From contig CALNYS010000002.1 of assembly GCA_942490855.1 (NCBI GenBank), positions 196,336-260,335 on the forward strand: 64,000 nt of DNA, written 5' to 3'. The stretch is from CALNYS01 sp942490855 (GTDB lineage Bacteria > Planctomycetota > Phycisphaerae > Phycisphaerales > UBA1924). Positions 32,388-42,100 of the stretch are shown in pieces. Each line of letters starts with the position of its first letter. Within the stretch, counting starts at the first letter, position 1. The notes under the pieces were generated by a model. The model had not been told where the DNA came from and did not search any database. It saw nothing but the letters and a program-made list of their open reading frames with translations. The translations under genes and the position numbers were made by a program.

Positions 32388-33394
32388 CCCGCGCCCCGCT
32401 CGCCCTCTCGCTCGCCGCCACGCTGACGCTCGCCTCCTGCGCCTCGCAGCCCGAGCGCGAGACCCCGCCGGCGCCGCCGACGGCCGTCGAGCTCTCGACC
32501 CTGCGCGAGGACGCGCTGGCGATGCTGACCGAGGCCGCCGCGTCGGACGACCCGCAGCAGCGGGCCAACGCGATCGAGGCCCTCGCCGCGGCGCCCTCCC
32601 GCGCCGCCGACGCCGCCCGCGCCGGGCTGGCCGACGAGAACCTCGCGGTGCGCTACGTCGCCGCCATGACCTGCGGGCGCCTCGGGCAGCGCGACCTGCT
32701 CCCCGCCGTCCGCCCGCTGCTGAGCGACCCGTCGCCCGTCGTGCGCGCCGCGGCGATCTACGCGACGACCGCGCTGGGCGGGACGGCCGACCCCTCGCCA
32801 CTCGGGCGTTTGCTGCTCGACGCGGGCGACGCGCGCCAGCGCGCGCAGGCGGCGTTCATTCTCGGCGAGATCGGCAACGACTCGGCCCTCCCCCTGCTGC
32901 GCGACGCCGCGCGCCGGAACCCGGCGACCGCCACGCTCGCGGAGCTGCGCCTCCTGCGTCTGCAGATCGCCGAGGCGATGGTGAAGCTGGGCGATCAGAC
33001 CGCGATCGCCACGGTCCGCGCGGGGCTGTACCCGAGCCGGCCGGAGGAACTCGAGGCCGCCGCGCTGGCGGTGCAGATCCTCGGCGAGATCAACGACCGG
33101 CGCAGCGCCGATCAGCTCATCTACTTAATCGAGCGCACGGGCGTGGACCGGATGCCCGCGGAGGTGCGGCTCGCCGCGGCCGCGGCGCTGGCGAAGCTGG
33201 GCGAGCGCGGCGGCGGGTTCGTCGCCGACGAGTACGTCTCCAGCGAGCAGGCGGTGCTGCGGGCGCAGGCCGCCGGGGTGTACGGGGAACTGGGCAACCC
33301 GGCGAACACGGGCAAGCTCCGAGAACTGATGAACGACCCCGATCCGCTGGTCCGTCTGGCGGCGGGCGCGGGCGTCCTGCGCCTGCGGCGCTAG
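32384..33394 (+). CDS. HEAT-repeat lipoprotein
   Basis: A 336-residue protein whose ATG overlaps the lnt stop codon. The N-terminus is a lipoprotein signal with lipobox LASC (Cys about residue 19). The rest is a run of about eight HEAT/PBS-like helical repeats: DPQQRANAIEALAAAP, ENLAVRYVAAMTCGRLGQ, SPVVRAAAIYATTALGG, ARQRAQAAFILGEIGN, EELEAAALAVQILGEIND, EVRLAAAAALAKLGER, QAVLRAQAAGVYGELGN, DPLVRLAAGAGVLRLRR. Such repeats are protein-interaction scaffolds. Being coupled to lnt, it is likely an Lnt substrate anchored in the envelope. Partner unknown. Confidence 0.88.
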   Translation: MTRAPLALSLAATLTLASCASQPERETPPAPPTAVELSTLREDALAMLTEAAASDDPQQRANAIEALAAAPSRAADAARAGLADENLAVRYVAAMTCGRLGQRDLLPAVRPLLSDPSPVVRAAAIYATTALGGTADPSPLGRLLLDAGDARQRAQAAFILGEIGNDSALPLLRDAARRNPATATLAELRLLRLQIAEAMVKLGDQTAIATVRAGLYPSRPEELEAAALAVQILGEINDRRSADQLIYLIERTGVDRMPAEVRLAAAAALAKLGERGGGFVADEYVSSEQAVLRAQAAGVYGELGNPANTGKLRELMNDPDPLVRLAAGAGVLRLRR

Positions 33395-33626
33395 GCGAAG
33401 GGTCCTCCCCGGGACTGAGACCGCGAAGGATTCGTGAGACCGCCCTGAGGGGCGGTTGACGGCGGGGCGAGGATGGGACACCATGCCTCTCTGGCGGTGG
33501 GTTTCCGCCACCTGAACCAAGGTCGTCATCGCCCTGCAACCACACCGGTGCGGGCTGCGTAAGTAGTGGTCCCGGCGGGCAACGAGCCCGTCCTTCCCGG
33601 ACCCTCCCCGAGGAGGACTTTCGAGC

Positions 33627-34469
33627 GTGCACGTCGTCACCAAAATCCTTGTCGTGCTGGCGACCGTCATGAGCATTTTGCTCGCGGCGATGTCCGTAGC
33701 CTTCACCGCTAACGCCGACCGAGTCCGCAGCGAAAACGAGCGCCTCCGCACGATGGAGTCCGCGACCGATATGACGCTGAAGGCGGCCAAATCCACCGCC
33801 GAGTCGGCCGTCGTTCGCACGAACGACGAGCTCCGCGCCCGGAACGACGAGATCGCGTCGCTCCGACGCGAGCAGATCGCCCTCCAGCAGGACATGGCCC
33901 GCCACATGGCCGACGCCGAGGCCGCCAAGGCTGAGGCCGTCGCCGTGCAGGCCAAGATCGACCAGCTCGCGTCGACCGTCGCGACCCAGACCGAACTCAT
34001 CGCCAGCTACCGCACCGAGGTCACCAGCCTCCGCGACAACGAGCTGCGCTACTCCCGCCGGGAGATCGAGCTCGCCGACCGGATCAGCGAGCTGACGGGT
34101 CAGCTCGAGGTCGCCCAGGAGACCAACCGCGCCCTGCAGGAGCAGCTCGCCGAGGTCACCCACGGCGGCGTGCGCAGCCCCGGAGGGCGTGTCGCTGACA
34201 GCACGCTCGGCGGCGGCCCCATCCGCGCTCAGATCACCGAGCTCCGGCGCGACCCCGGCTCGGGCTCGACGCTCGCGTCCATCGACGCCGGCTCCAACGA
34301 CCGTCTCCGCCCGAACATGGAGCTCTCCATCGTTCGCGGCAACACGTTCATCGGCAAGCTGACCCTCGAGTCCGTCGACCTCAACGAGGCCGTCGGGCGC
34401 GTGGACATGCTCGGCAACCGCAACGCGAGCGTCCGCCAGGGCGATCTGGTCGTCACCAGCCTCCGCTGA
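33627..34469 (+). CDS. Membrane-anchored coiled-coil protein with MreC-like C-terminal domain
   Basis: A 280-residue protein from a GTG at 33627; AGGAGG sits 10 bases upstream. One membrane helix (about residues 5-27) is followed by a long coiled coil (about 30-180; SENERLRTMESATDM, RARNDEIASLRREQIALQQDMA, ELADRISELTGQLEVAQETN). A glycine-rich linker (GGVRSPGGRVADSTLGGG) leads to a compact beta domain with TLASIDAGSNDRLRPNMELSIVRGNTFIGKLTLESVDLNEAVGRVDML and ending VRQGDLVVTSLR (outline). The helix, coiled-coil and beta-barrel plan resembles MreC. A small membrane protein follows at 28 bases, then a terminator, then mreB. An envelope or cell-shape role is inferred. Confidence 0.75.
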   Translation: MHVVTKILVVLATVMSILLAAMSVAFTANADRVRSENERLRTMESATDMTLKAAKSTAESAVVRTNDELRARNDEIASLRREQIALQQDMARHMADAEAAKAEAVAVQAKIDQLASTVATQTELIASYRTEVTSLRDNELRYSRREIELADRISELTGQLEVAQETNRALQEQLAEVTHGGVRSPGGRVADSTLGGGPIRAQITELRRDPGSGSTLASIDAGSNDRLRPNMELSIVRGNTFIGKLTLESVDLNEAVGRVDMLGNRNASVRQGDLVVTSLR

Positions 34470-34496
34470 TCCCCGCTGACTGAAAGGATCCGATCC

Positions 34497-34706
34497 ATGA
34501 GCCAGATGGGACTGCAGATGCCGGGGGCCCGCACGGTCCGCCGACCCCAGCTCAACGTGTACACCGCGCTCGCGTTTATCGCCGTCATCATCCTCGCCGT
34601 CGCCTGCGGCGTGGTGTGGCAGGCCAGCGTGAAGCTCTCGCCCGAGCAGGGCCTGATGGCGCCCTTCGCGGTGCAGCAAGAGGGCCAGATCACGTTCGGT
34701 TCCTGA
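34497..34706 (+). CDS. Small single-pass membrane protein
   Basis: A 69-residue protein with AAAGGATC before the ATG. A basic, proline-containing N-terminus (residues 1-20) precedes one helix (about 22-44, VYTALAFIAVIILAVACGVVWQA) and a short outside tail SPEQGLMAPFAVQQEG. Family unknown. It lies 28 bases after the coiled-coil protein gene and before a terminator, so the two form an operon; partnership in the membrane is plausible. Confidence 0.75.
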   Translation: MSQMGLQMPGARTVRRPQLNVYTALAFIAVIILAVACGVVWQASVKLSPEQGLMAPFAVQQEGQITFGS

Positions 34707-34730
34707 GACCGGCACACGTCTGAATCGTTC

Positions 34731-34762
34731 AAAGCCGCGGCACAAGCACCCGCGGCTTTTTC
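34731..34762 (+). terminator. Rho-independent terminator between the coiled-coil operon and mreB
   Basis: A 10-bp stem AAAGCCGCGG (34731-34740) with CCGCGGCTTT (34750-34759) and loop CACAAGCAC, followed by TTT after the paired T residues. It separates the upstream operon from mreBCD. Confidence 0.85.
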
Positions 34763-34883
34763 ATGCGCGGATCGTGTTCAAGCGAAGCGTGCTCTCTCCC
34801 GATAATATTGCGGCTTCGCGAGACTCCGGCCGATAGAGTGGCCAGACTCGGCCCACGCCGCGGCCCGGCACAGGAGGCGTTCG

Positions 34884-35942
34884 TTGCAGCTCTTTGACCG
34901 TCTGATGGGATGGTTCAGTATCGATATGGGTATCGATCTGGGCACCTGCAACACGCTCGTTTCTGTGCGCGGCGAGGGGATCGTTCTGAACGAACCCAGC
35001 GTCGTGGCCGTGCGCAAGGGGACTAACCGCGTCCTGAACAACGGCGACGCCGTCGGCTGGATGGCCAAGGAGATGCTGGGCAAGACCCCCGGCTCCATCC
35101 AGGCGATCCGCCCCCTCAAAGACGGCGTGATCAGCGATTTCGAGATCACCGAGGCGATGCTCGCCTACTTCATCCGCAAGGTCAGCGGTCGCCGACTCGT
35201 CCACCCCCGGGTGGTCATCTCGGTCCCGTCGGGGATCACCGAGGTCGAGAAGCGCGCCGTGAAAGACTCCGCGGAACGCGCCGGCGCCCGCAAGATCTTC
35301 CTCGTCGAGGAGCCCATGGCCGCCGCGATCGGCGCCGGGCTGCCCTTCATCGAGCCCACGGCGTCGATGATCGTTGACATCGGCGGCGGCACGACCGAGG
35401 TCGCCATCATGTCGCTGGGCGGGATCGCCGAATGCCAGTCCGTCCGCGTCGCGGGCGACGACATGGACGAGGCGATCATCAACCACATGAAAAAGGGCTA
35501 CAACCTGATGATCGGCGAGCAGACCGCCGAGCGCATCAAGATCGAGGTCGGCTCGGCGGCGCCCCAGGAGGGCGGCGAGCACACCATGGAGGTGCGCGGG
35601 CGCGACATGGTCTCCGGGCTGCCCCGCAAGATGACCATCACCAGCGAAGAAGTCCGCGAGGCGCTCCAGGACCCCATCACGACGATCGCCGAGACCGTCA
35701 CCGGGACGCTGGAGCGGGCCGAGCCCGAGCTCGCCGCGGACCTCGTCGAGAACGGGATCACCCTCGCCGGCGGCGGGGCGCTCTTGCGCGGGCTCGACAT
35801 CGTGCTCTCGACCGCGACGGGCCTCGACGTGGTGATCGCCGACGACCCCCTCACCTGCGTGGCGCGCGGGACGAGCATCTACCTCGAGAACCTCGAGGAG
35901 TGGAAAGACTCCGAGGCGCTGGACTCCAACGACGAGCTCTGA
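34884..35942 (+). CDS. mreB: Rod-shape-determining protein MreB
   Basis: A 352-residue bacterial actin homologue that forms membrane-associated filaments guiding peptidoglycan synthesis. The TTG start at 34884 is supported by AGGAGG 6 bases upstream and supplies the short amphipathic membrane-binding leader QLFDRLMGWFSIDMG. Nucleotide-binding motifs are IDLGTCNTLV (phosphate 1), MIVDIGGGTTEVAIMSLGG (phosphate 2) and ITLAGGGALLRGLD (adenosine). EVEKRAVKDSAERAGARKIFLVEEPMAAAIGAGLP is conserved in MreB. It is the first gene of mreBCD. Confidence 0.97.
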   Translation: MQLFDRLMGWFSIDMGIDLGTCNTLVSVRGEGIVLNEPSVVAVRKGTNRVLNNGDAVGWMAKEMLGKTPGSIQAIRPLKDGVISDFEITEAMLAYFIRKVSGRRLVHPRVVISVPSGITEVEKRAVKDSAERAGARKIFLVEEPMAAAIGAGLPFIEPTASMIVDIGGGTTEVAIMSLGGIAECQSVRVAGDDMDEAIINHMKKGYNLMIGEQTAERIKIEVGSAAPQEGGEHTMEVRGRDMVSGLPRKMTITSEEVREALQDPITTIAETVTGTLERAEPELAADLVENGITLAGGGALLRGLDIVLSTATGLDVVIADDPLTCVARGTSIYLENLEEWKDSEALDSNDEL

Positions 35943-35966
35943 CCCCCCGCGCCGCAAGGACGACCC

Positions 35967-36815
35967 ATGCAACGCGGCCCCCTGAGCCCCAGACGACTGC
36001 TCCCCTTCATCGTGATGGTGCTCGTGGTGTTCGCGCTGGCGCCGACGTCTGTCGTCGGCTGGGTAGAAAACGCACGCGACCCGCTCGAGTTTTTCTTCCG
36101 CCCGGTGGCCCACCCGGTGCGCCAGCTCGCGGCGAAAGCCGCCCCCATCGACCGCCCCTCCGACCCGCGCATCGCGGACCTGCAAGAACGCGTTGACCAG
36201 GAACTCCTCCTGCGCGCGCAGGCCGAGCAGCGTGTCGAACGCCTCCGCGCCATGGTCGCGGACCTCCAGGCCGGCCTCACCATCGCGCCCAACGCACCGG
36301 CCCGCTCGGTCTGGGCCTCGATCATCGCCGTCTCGCCCGACCCGCGCGAGGGGATCATCGTCGCCGGGCGTGGCGAGAGCGACGGCGTCCTCGCCGGGCA
36401 GACCGTCGCGGTGGCCCGCGGCGTCCACCTCGTGGGGCGCGTGGTGAGCGTGTCGGCGCGCAGCTCGCGCATCATCCCGATCTCCCACCCCCGCGCCGGG
36501 CTCATCAACGCGATGGTCATGACCGACGACCCGGTCGCGGGCTTCGCGGCCCAGCTCATCGCCGAGGGCGACGGCACGCTCACGGGCGAGCTCGTCGCGA
36601 CGGCCGAGGGCGTCGCGGAGGGACAGACCGTGCGCCTCGCCGACGACGCCTGGCCCGCGTCGAGCCAGATGATCGTGATCGGACGCGTGACGAGCGTGGG
36701 GCACAAGGACAACCAGCGCATCACCGTGACCGTGCGCCCCGACTTCGACGTCGCCCGCGTCAGCGAGGTCGTGCTCCGGATACCGACCGAGCCCACGTCG
36801 GAGGGCACGCCGTGA
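35967..36815 (+). CDS. mreC: Rod-shape-determining protein MreC
   Basis: A 282-residue periplasmic scaffold anchored by one helix (about residues 11-31). It has a coiled coil (about 65-98, DLQERVDQELLLRAQAEQRVERLRAMVADL) and a two-barrel domain with WASIIAVSPDPREGIIVAGRGESDGVLAGQTVAVARGVHLVGRVVSVSARSSRIIPISHP (outline). The DGVLAGQTV...LVGRV block is characteristic of MreC. It lies 24 bases after mreB and overlaps mreD by 4 bases. Confidence 0.93.
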   Translation: MQRGPLSPRRLLPFIVMVLVVFALAPTSVVGWVENARDPLEFFFRPVAHPVRQLAAKAAPIDRPSDPRIADLQERVDQELLLRAQAEQRVERLRAMVADLQAGLTIAPNAPARSVWASIIAVSPDPREGIIVAGRGESDGVLAGQTVAVARGVHLVGRVVSVSARSSRIIPISHPRAGLINAMVMTDDPVAGFAAQLIAEGDGTLTGELVATAEGVAEGQTVRLADDAWPASSQMIVIGRVTSVGHKDNQRITVTVRPDFDVARVSEVVLRIPTEPTSEGTP

Positions 36816-37375
36816 TCTGGCCCGTGTTCATCGCGTTGTTGTGGCTCGCGGTCGGGCTCGACATGGGGCTGCGCGACTCGATCCAGTTCGGCCCCAACTC
36901 CGCACCGAGCCTGACGCTGATCCTCGTGACGTACGTCGCCATGTGGGCGCCCCGCCTGCATGCGCTGTACGCCGCGCTGATCGCCGGGGTGTGCCTCGAT
37001 CTGCTGGGCGCCCAGCTCGCCCCGGGCGCGACCGCCTCGGCGACCACCCTCGGCCCGACGGCGTTGGGGGCCGCGCTCGGCGCGTTCACCGTCCTGACGG
37101 CGCGGGCGATGGTCGAGCGGGCCAACGTGCTCGCCCTCCCGGCGATGGTCCTGGTCCTGTGCGTGCTGTCGCACCTGGTGGTCGTCTTCTGCTTCGCGTT
37201 CAAAGGGCTCTACGACCCGTCCGTCGCGTTCGAGGCCGTGCCCGAGCTCTTCTCTCGCCTCGTCTCGGCGCTCTACACCGCCGTGGCTGCGGTGCCCGTC
37301 GGGCTGGTGATGATGCCGCTGGCCCGCCTCTTCGGGTTCAGCACCAACACCGGGCGACGAGGCCGCGGGTGGTGA
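36812..37375 (+). CDS. mreD: MreD-like membrane protein
   Basis: A 187-residue integral membrane protein, GTG start overlapping the mreC stop (GTGA). Five or six helices are visible (for example VFIALLWLAVGLDMGL, SLTLILVTYVAMWAP, LYAALIAGVCLDLLG, LPAMVLVLCVLSHLVVVFCFAF). The GVCLDLLG segment corresponds to the conserved G-x-x-x-D-L of MreD. Sequence similarity in this family is weak and the call leans on operon position after mreBC. Confidence 0.85.
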   Translation: MIWPVFIALLWLAVGLDMGLRDSIQFGPNSAPSLTLILVTYVAMWAPRLHALYAALIAGVCLDLLGAQLAPGATASATTLGPTALGAALGAFTVLTARAMVERANVLALPAMVLVLCVLSHLVVVFCFAFKGLYDPSVAFEAVPELFSRLVSALYTAVAAVPVGLVMMPLARLFGFSTNTGRRGRGW

Positions 37376-37414
37376 ACGCGGTAGAATGAGGGGACGCAAC
37401 AGGAGGCGTTCCCC

Positions 37415-38257
37415 ATGGCGAGCATCTGGCATCACGTGATCGATTCGGACGAAGCGCAGAAGGCGATCGCCGCAGGCGAGGCCGCGGCCGACCTGCCGGG
37501 CGATCAGATCGACATCGACTCCCTCACGATCAGCCAGAACTGGGACCGCTACACCGACGAAGACCACGAGGTCTGGCGCATCCTCTTCAAGAAGCGCATG
37601 GAGCAGCTCGAGACCGAGGCCTCCAACGTCTTCCTCGACGGGATGCGGGCGATCAAGCTCACCCCCGACGGCGTGCCCAAGCTCAGCGACGTCAACGCCT
37701 GCCTCGCCCCGCTCACGGGGTGGTCCAGCCACGGCGTCCCGGGCTACCTGCCCTCCAAGGCGTTCTTCGCGTTCCTCGCGCACCGCAAGTTCCCAACGAC
37801 CATCTCCGTGCGCCCCAAGACGAGCATGGACTACCTCCCCGAACCCGACATCATCCACGACGTCTTCGGGCACGTCCCCCTGCACGCCGACCCCGTCTTC
37901 GCGGACTTCCTGCAGACCTACGGCAAAGCCGCCCTGCACACCAACGACGACACGCACACCGAACGCCTCGCGCGTCTCTTCTGGTTCACCGTGGAGTTCG
38001 GGCTCATCCGCGAGGACGGGCGCACCAAGCTCTACGGCTCGGGGCTCATCTCAAGCGAGGGCGAAGGGCATCACTCGCTCAAGTCCGACGAGGTGGAACG
38101 CCGCCCGTTCGATCTCAAGCGTGTGTGCGAGACGACGTTCGAGATCGACCACTACCAGCCGATCCTCTACGTCCTCGACAGCTTCGAACAGCTGCGCGAC
38201 GCGATGAACTCGTACGCGGAGCGGATCCTCAACGAGCCGGCCGGCGCGCAGGCGTAA
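37415..38257 (+). CDS. phhA: Phenylalanine 4-monooxygenase (biopterin-dependent)
   Basis: A 280-residue iron enzyme hydroxylating phenylalanine to tyrosine with tetrahydropterin and O2. Start at 37415 with AGGAGG 8 bases upstream. The catalytic core is complete: GWSSHGVPGYLPSKAFFAFLAHRKFPTT, then iron ligands His148 and His153 (EPDIIHDVFGHVPLH) and Glu194 (FWFTVEFGLI), and GSGLISSEGEGHHSL. No N-terminal regulatory ACT domain is present, the normal bacterial form. It is not operonic with phenylalanine catabolism genes here, and no pterin dehydratase (phhB) is nearby. Confidence 0.96.
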   Translation: MASIWHHVIDSDEAQKAIAAGEAAADLPGDQIDIDSLTISQNWDRYTDEDHEVWRILFKKRMEQLETEASNVFLDGMRAIKLTPDGVPKLSDVNACLAPLTGWSSHGVPGYLPSKAFFAFLAHRKFPTTISVRPKTSMDYLPEPDIIHDVFGHVPLHADPVFADFLQTYGKAALHTNDDTHTERLARLFWFTVEFGLIREDGRTKLYGSGLISSEGEGHHSLKSDEVERRPFDLKRVCETTFEIDHYQPILYVLDSFEQLRDAMNSYAERILNEPAGAQA

Positions 38258-38281
38258 GCCGCCGGGCGCCGCCAGAGTCCA

Positions 38282-39178
38282 TCACTTCACGACCCGTCCC
38301 TCGAGCTTCACGCTCGTCGTGCTCGCCATCGCGCTGCGCGCTTTCTCGCCGTCCATCTCGGCTTCGATCACGATCCGGCTGGCGATCGAGAGATCGCTCA
38401 GGAGCGGGCTGAGCTGGTTGAGCGCGACCGCGATGGTGCCGGAGCCCTCGCCGTAGAACTCGATCACCTTGCCCTCCCAGCCGCCCGAGACGTCGCTGAC
38501 GGGGGTGTCGCTGGGGATGCTCTGGGTGATCGTGACGCGCACCGCGAGACGGTGGGCGTCAACCTTCCACAGCGTGTACGTCGTGACCTGCGTGATGGTG
38601 TACTGCGCCTGGGGGATCTGGCTGGTGACCGTCCACTCGGCGCCCTCACCGATCGGGACCTCGGGCAGCTGGATCATCATCGACTGCAGCGCGCCCGACA
38701 CCTGCGCCGCGCCGTCAAAGAGCCCGCCCGCGACGGTCGTCGTGGCGTCGAGCGTGAAGTCGCTCACGCGCCCGGACGCCGACGCCTCGAAGCGCCCCGA
38801 GACGGGCTGAAACGCCGCGAGCGCGTTCTCGATCACGGGCAGCAGGCCCTCGGGCACCCCGTCGCGGTCTTCGACGGCGATCTCTTCGAGCGTGACGCTC
38901 GCGCTCACGCCCGTCGCGAGCGGGGCGGCGTCCACGGCGATATCGGCGCGCGCGATCGTGACGGGCAGGATCATCTCGCGTTCCATCACGCCCATCGCGA
39001 TCTTCTGATCGTGCTCGACCCGCACGCTCACGCTCTCCTCGGTCCCGGCGACCGGCGCGTACTCGTAGAGCGCGCGGGGCGTCGCGCCGCGGTCGAGGAC
39101 CTTGATCTCGTAGGGAACCGGCGCGCCCAGCGCGCCCGCGGCGAAGAGAAGCGTGAGAAACGTAGCGATGGTGCGCAT
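38282..39178 (-). CDS. Secreted protein of unknown function (DUF6263-like)
   Basis: A 298-residue exported protein. Signal peptide MRTIATFLTLLFAAGALGAP. The mature part alternates beta strands with few helices: VSVRVEHDQKIAMGVMEREMILPVTIARADIAVDA, PEGLLPVIENALAAFQPVSGRFEASASGRVSDFTLDA, LPEVPIGEGAEWTVTSQIPQAQYTITQVTTYTLWKVDAHRLAV (outlines). The phrase 'G-x-G-A-x-W-x-V' followed by a threonine-rich strand is typical of the DUF6263 group in planctomycetes. It shares a strand with the helicase gene, which ends 15 bases upstream. No enzymatic motif. Confidence 0.8.
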   Translation of the reverse strand: MRTIATFLTLLFAAGALGAPVPYEIKVLDRGATPRALYEYAPVAGTEESVSVRVEHDQKIAMGVMEREMILPVTIARADIAVDAAPLATGVSASVTLEEIAVEDRDGVPEGLLPVIENALAAFQPVSGRFEASASGRVSDFTLDATTTVAGGLFDGAAQVSGALQSMMIQLPEVPIGEGAEWTVTSQIPQAQYTITQVTTYTLWKVDAHRLAVRVTITQSIPSDTPVSDVSGGWEGKVIEFYGEGSGTIAVALNQLSPLLSDLSIASRIVIEAEMDGEKARSAMASTTSVKLEGRVVK

Positions 39179-39192
39179 GTGAACTCCGTCGG

Positions 39193-42100
39193 TTAGTCGA
39201 GCACGGCGCAGTGCCCGCCGCAGGACTGTCCCGCCTTGCGATCGTAGCGCCCGTCGAGCATGCCGTCGATGGCGGCGTTGATCTGCTCGCGGGCCTTGTC
39301 GAGCTTGAGGGAGGCCAGAGGGATCACCCCCCGCTCGCCCGTCGCGACCACCCAGTATTCGGCTGTGCCGTCGGGCGGTTCCTCGAGTTCGAGATGATGC
39401 TGGAGCGCCATCGCGTAGATCGAGAGCTGGAGGTCGTTCTTCGCGGGTTCGAGGAGCTTCTTCGTCGCGGCGCCGGTCTTGTAATCAATGATCCGGAACC
39501 CGCCGTCGGGACGCCGATCGACGCGGTCGAGCTTGGCGATCATCGTGTGCTTGCCCCGGTGCTCGTAGGGGAACGGACGCACGCGGGCCCCGCCGCGCCC
39601 CTCGCCCTCGAGCAGGAGGATCTCGGCGTTGGGCTCGTGGAGGTTCTCCCAGAAGAGCCCGAGCTGGGCGCGCACCCTCTCGAACGCGCCGTCGCTGACC
39701 GGCGTCGCGTCGGGCCACTCGCGCCGCAGGAGCTCGTCGCCAAGGGCGAGCAACCGCTCGCGCCCGGGCAGCTCACCGCCGTCGGCGTCCGCATCGCGCA
39801 CCTCAACGTAGAACGTCTCGAGCGCCCCGTGCACGGCGCTCCCGAGGGTCAGGTGCGGCGACGACGGGGTCTCGAACCCGAGCACGCGCGTGACGTAGAA
39901 ACACGCGGGGCAGCGCAGGTAGTCGTTGATCATGGAGAACGACAGGCGCAGCGGCGGCGTCAGGGGCGCCATCGCGCTCCCGCCGCTCGCCTCGGTGCTT
40001 TCGCGGAGCGCGTCGGCGCGCTCGGGGTCGGCCGCGCTGAGCGCCGGGTGCGGCTCGCCCGTCGCGCGCAGGTGCGCGATCATCGCGAGGCGCTCGGCCG
40101 CGTCGCTCAGGCGCGCCCGCAACGCATCGAGGGCCGGGGCGTCGAGCGAGGGCGATTCGGCGTCGAGCAGGGCGAGCATCCCGGCGCGACGGGCGACCGC
40201 GGTGGCGCGATCGAGGCGCTCGGCCCGGTCCTCGGCGTCGTCGATCGGCTCGGGGAGAACCATCTCGGCGCGCTCCAGCCACTGCTGGGCGTCAACGATC
40301 GGGAACCGCTGCCCGAGATCCTCTTCGAGCTGCAGGAAGTAGTCCTTGGAGCTGTCGCGCGACTTCTTCCGCTTCGCGAGCAGCACCAGGCGACGCTTCG
40401 CCCTCGTGCACGCGACGTAGAACAAGCGCCGCTCCTCGTCCTCGAGCGTGCCGGGGCGTCGCCCGCTGAGCGCCGCGGGGAGCACGGGGTCGTCGTTGCT
40501 GCCCGCCTGCGGGAACCCCCGGGGCCGGCAGCGGGCGATGAACACCGTGTCGAACTCGAGACCCTTCGATGAGTGCGCCGTGAGGACCGCGACCGCGTCC
40601 GTGCCAAGGTCCTCGGGCGTCTCGGCGTCAACGAGATCCGCCGACACGCGCGAGAACGCCTGCTCGCGCTCCGAAAGATCCTCGTAATACTCGAGGAACT
40701 CGCGCACGCCGCCGGGCGGGTCGAGATCCGGCGCACAGTCGCGGATGAACTTGCGCACGGCGCCGAGGCGCGCCAGACGCGTCGCGCGCGAACGCTGGTC
40801 CGTCGGTTCATCCTCAACGAGCCCGCCCTCGAGGATGATGCCCAGCGCCGCCTCGCTCGCGGGCGCGCCCTCGACGCGCTCGCGCAGCGCGTCTCGCGTC
40901 CGCACGAAGCGCCCGACAGCCGGCTCCTCGCCCCGCTCGCGCTCGACCCACTCGACGAACCCCGTGCCCCCACCGCCACCGAGTCCGCTCTCGCGCCGCC
41001 AGTCCCGACGCCAGCGCGAGACCTCGTCGTACGTCGCCCCGCAGTGCGGGCGTGCGAGGAGCCGCTGGGCGTGGGCGCCGGGGTTGTCGCCCGAGAGCAG
41101 CCGCATCCACGCGAGCAGATCGAGGACCGCGGGCTCATCGAGCGGCGTCTCGCGGCGCTTCGTCGAAACGGGGACGCCGAGGCCTTCGAGATCCGCCGCG
41201 ATCTCCTGCTGCACCCTGCCGGTGCGCGTCAGGACCGCGTAGCTCCCCCACGCGCGCCCGGTCGCGGTGCGGTCGGCCTTGATCATCGCGCCGATCGTCG
41301 CCCCCTGGTGCGCGTCGTCGTCCACGATCACACCCTCGACGCTCGCCTCGCCGTCGCCCTCCCACTTCTCATAGGCCGTGATTTCCTTGTCGGGGTCGAA
41401 CCGCTCCGTCGCGCGCGCGATGACCGTTCCCGCCGCTTCGACCACCAACGGCGAGCTGCGGTAGTTCGTCGCCAGCCGCTCGACCCGCACAGAGGGCCAG
41501 AGCTCACGGAAGCGCTGGAACGCGCGGTCGTCCGCCCCGCGGAACGCGTAGATCGCCTGGTCGTCGTCACCGACCACGCACACGTCCGGCGCCGGGCGCC
41601 CGGGGAGTTCGGGCGCCATCAGGCGCAGCAGTTCGATCTGCGCGGGGTTCCAGTCCTGGAACTCGTCAACCACGATGTGCCGCGCCTCGTCGCGCACGAT
41701 CGCCGCCGCGTGCGAGCTGGCGCGCAGGATGCGCACGGGGAGGGCGACAAAGTCGTCGAGCGTCACGCGCCCCTCCTTCAGACGCGCGTCGTCGTAGAGC
41801 TGAAACAGACGCGCCATGTCGCGCGCCACGGGCAGCCGAGCCGCGAGACCGTCGAGCGTCGCCGCGTCGCCCCTGATCTCACCCGCCGCGAGGCGTTCAA
41901 GCTCCCGCTCAAAGTGCGCAAGCGCCGCGCCGGGCTCGACCGCCCCGTTCTGGCACTCGCCGATGAACGCGATCGCGTCGCTCACGAGCGTCTCCACCCC
42001 CTCGCCCTGACGCGAGCGGAAGAGGTCGTGCTCGAGCGCCAGGCGACGCAGCAAACGGCGCTGGGCGGCCGAGTCCATCACCCGCGTGCGCACGGGAAGC

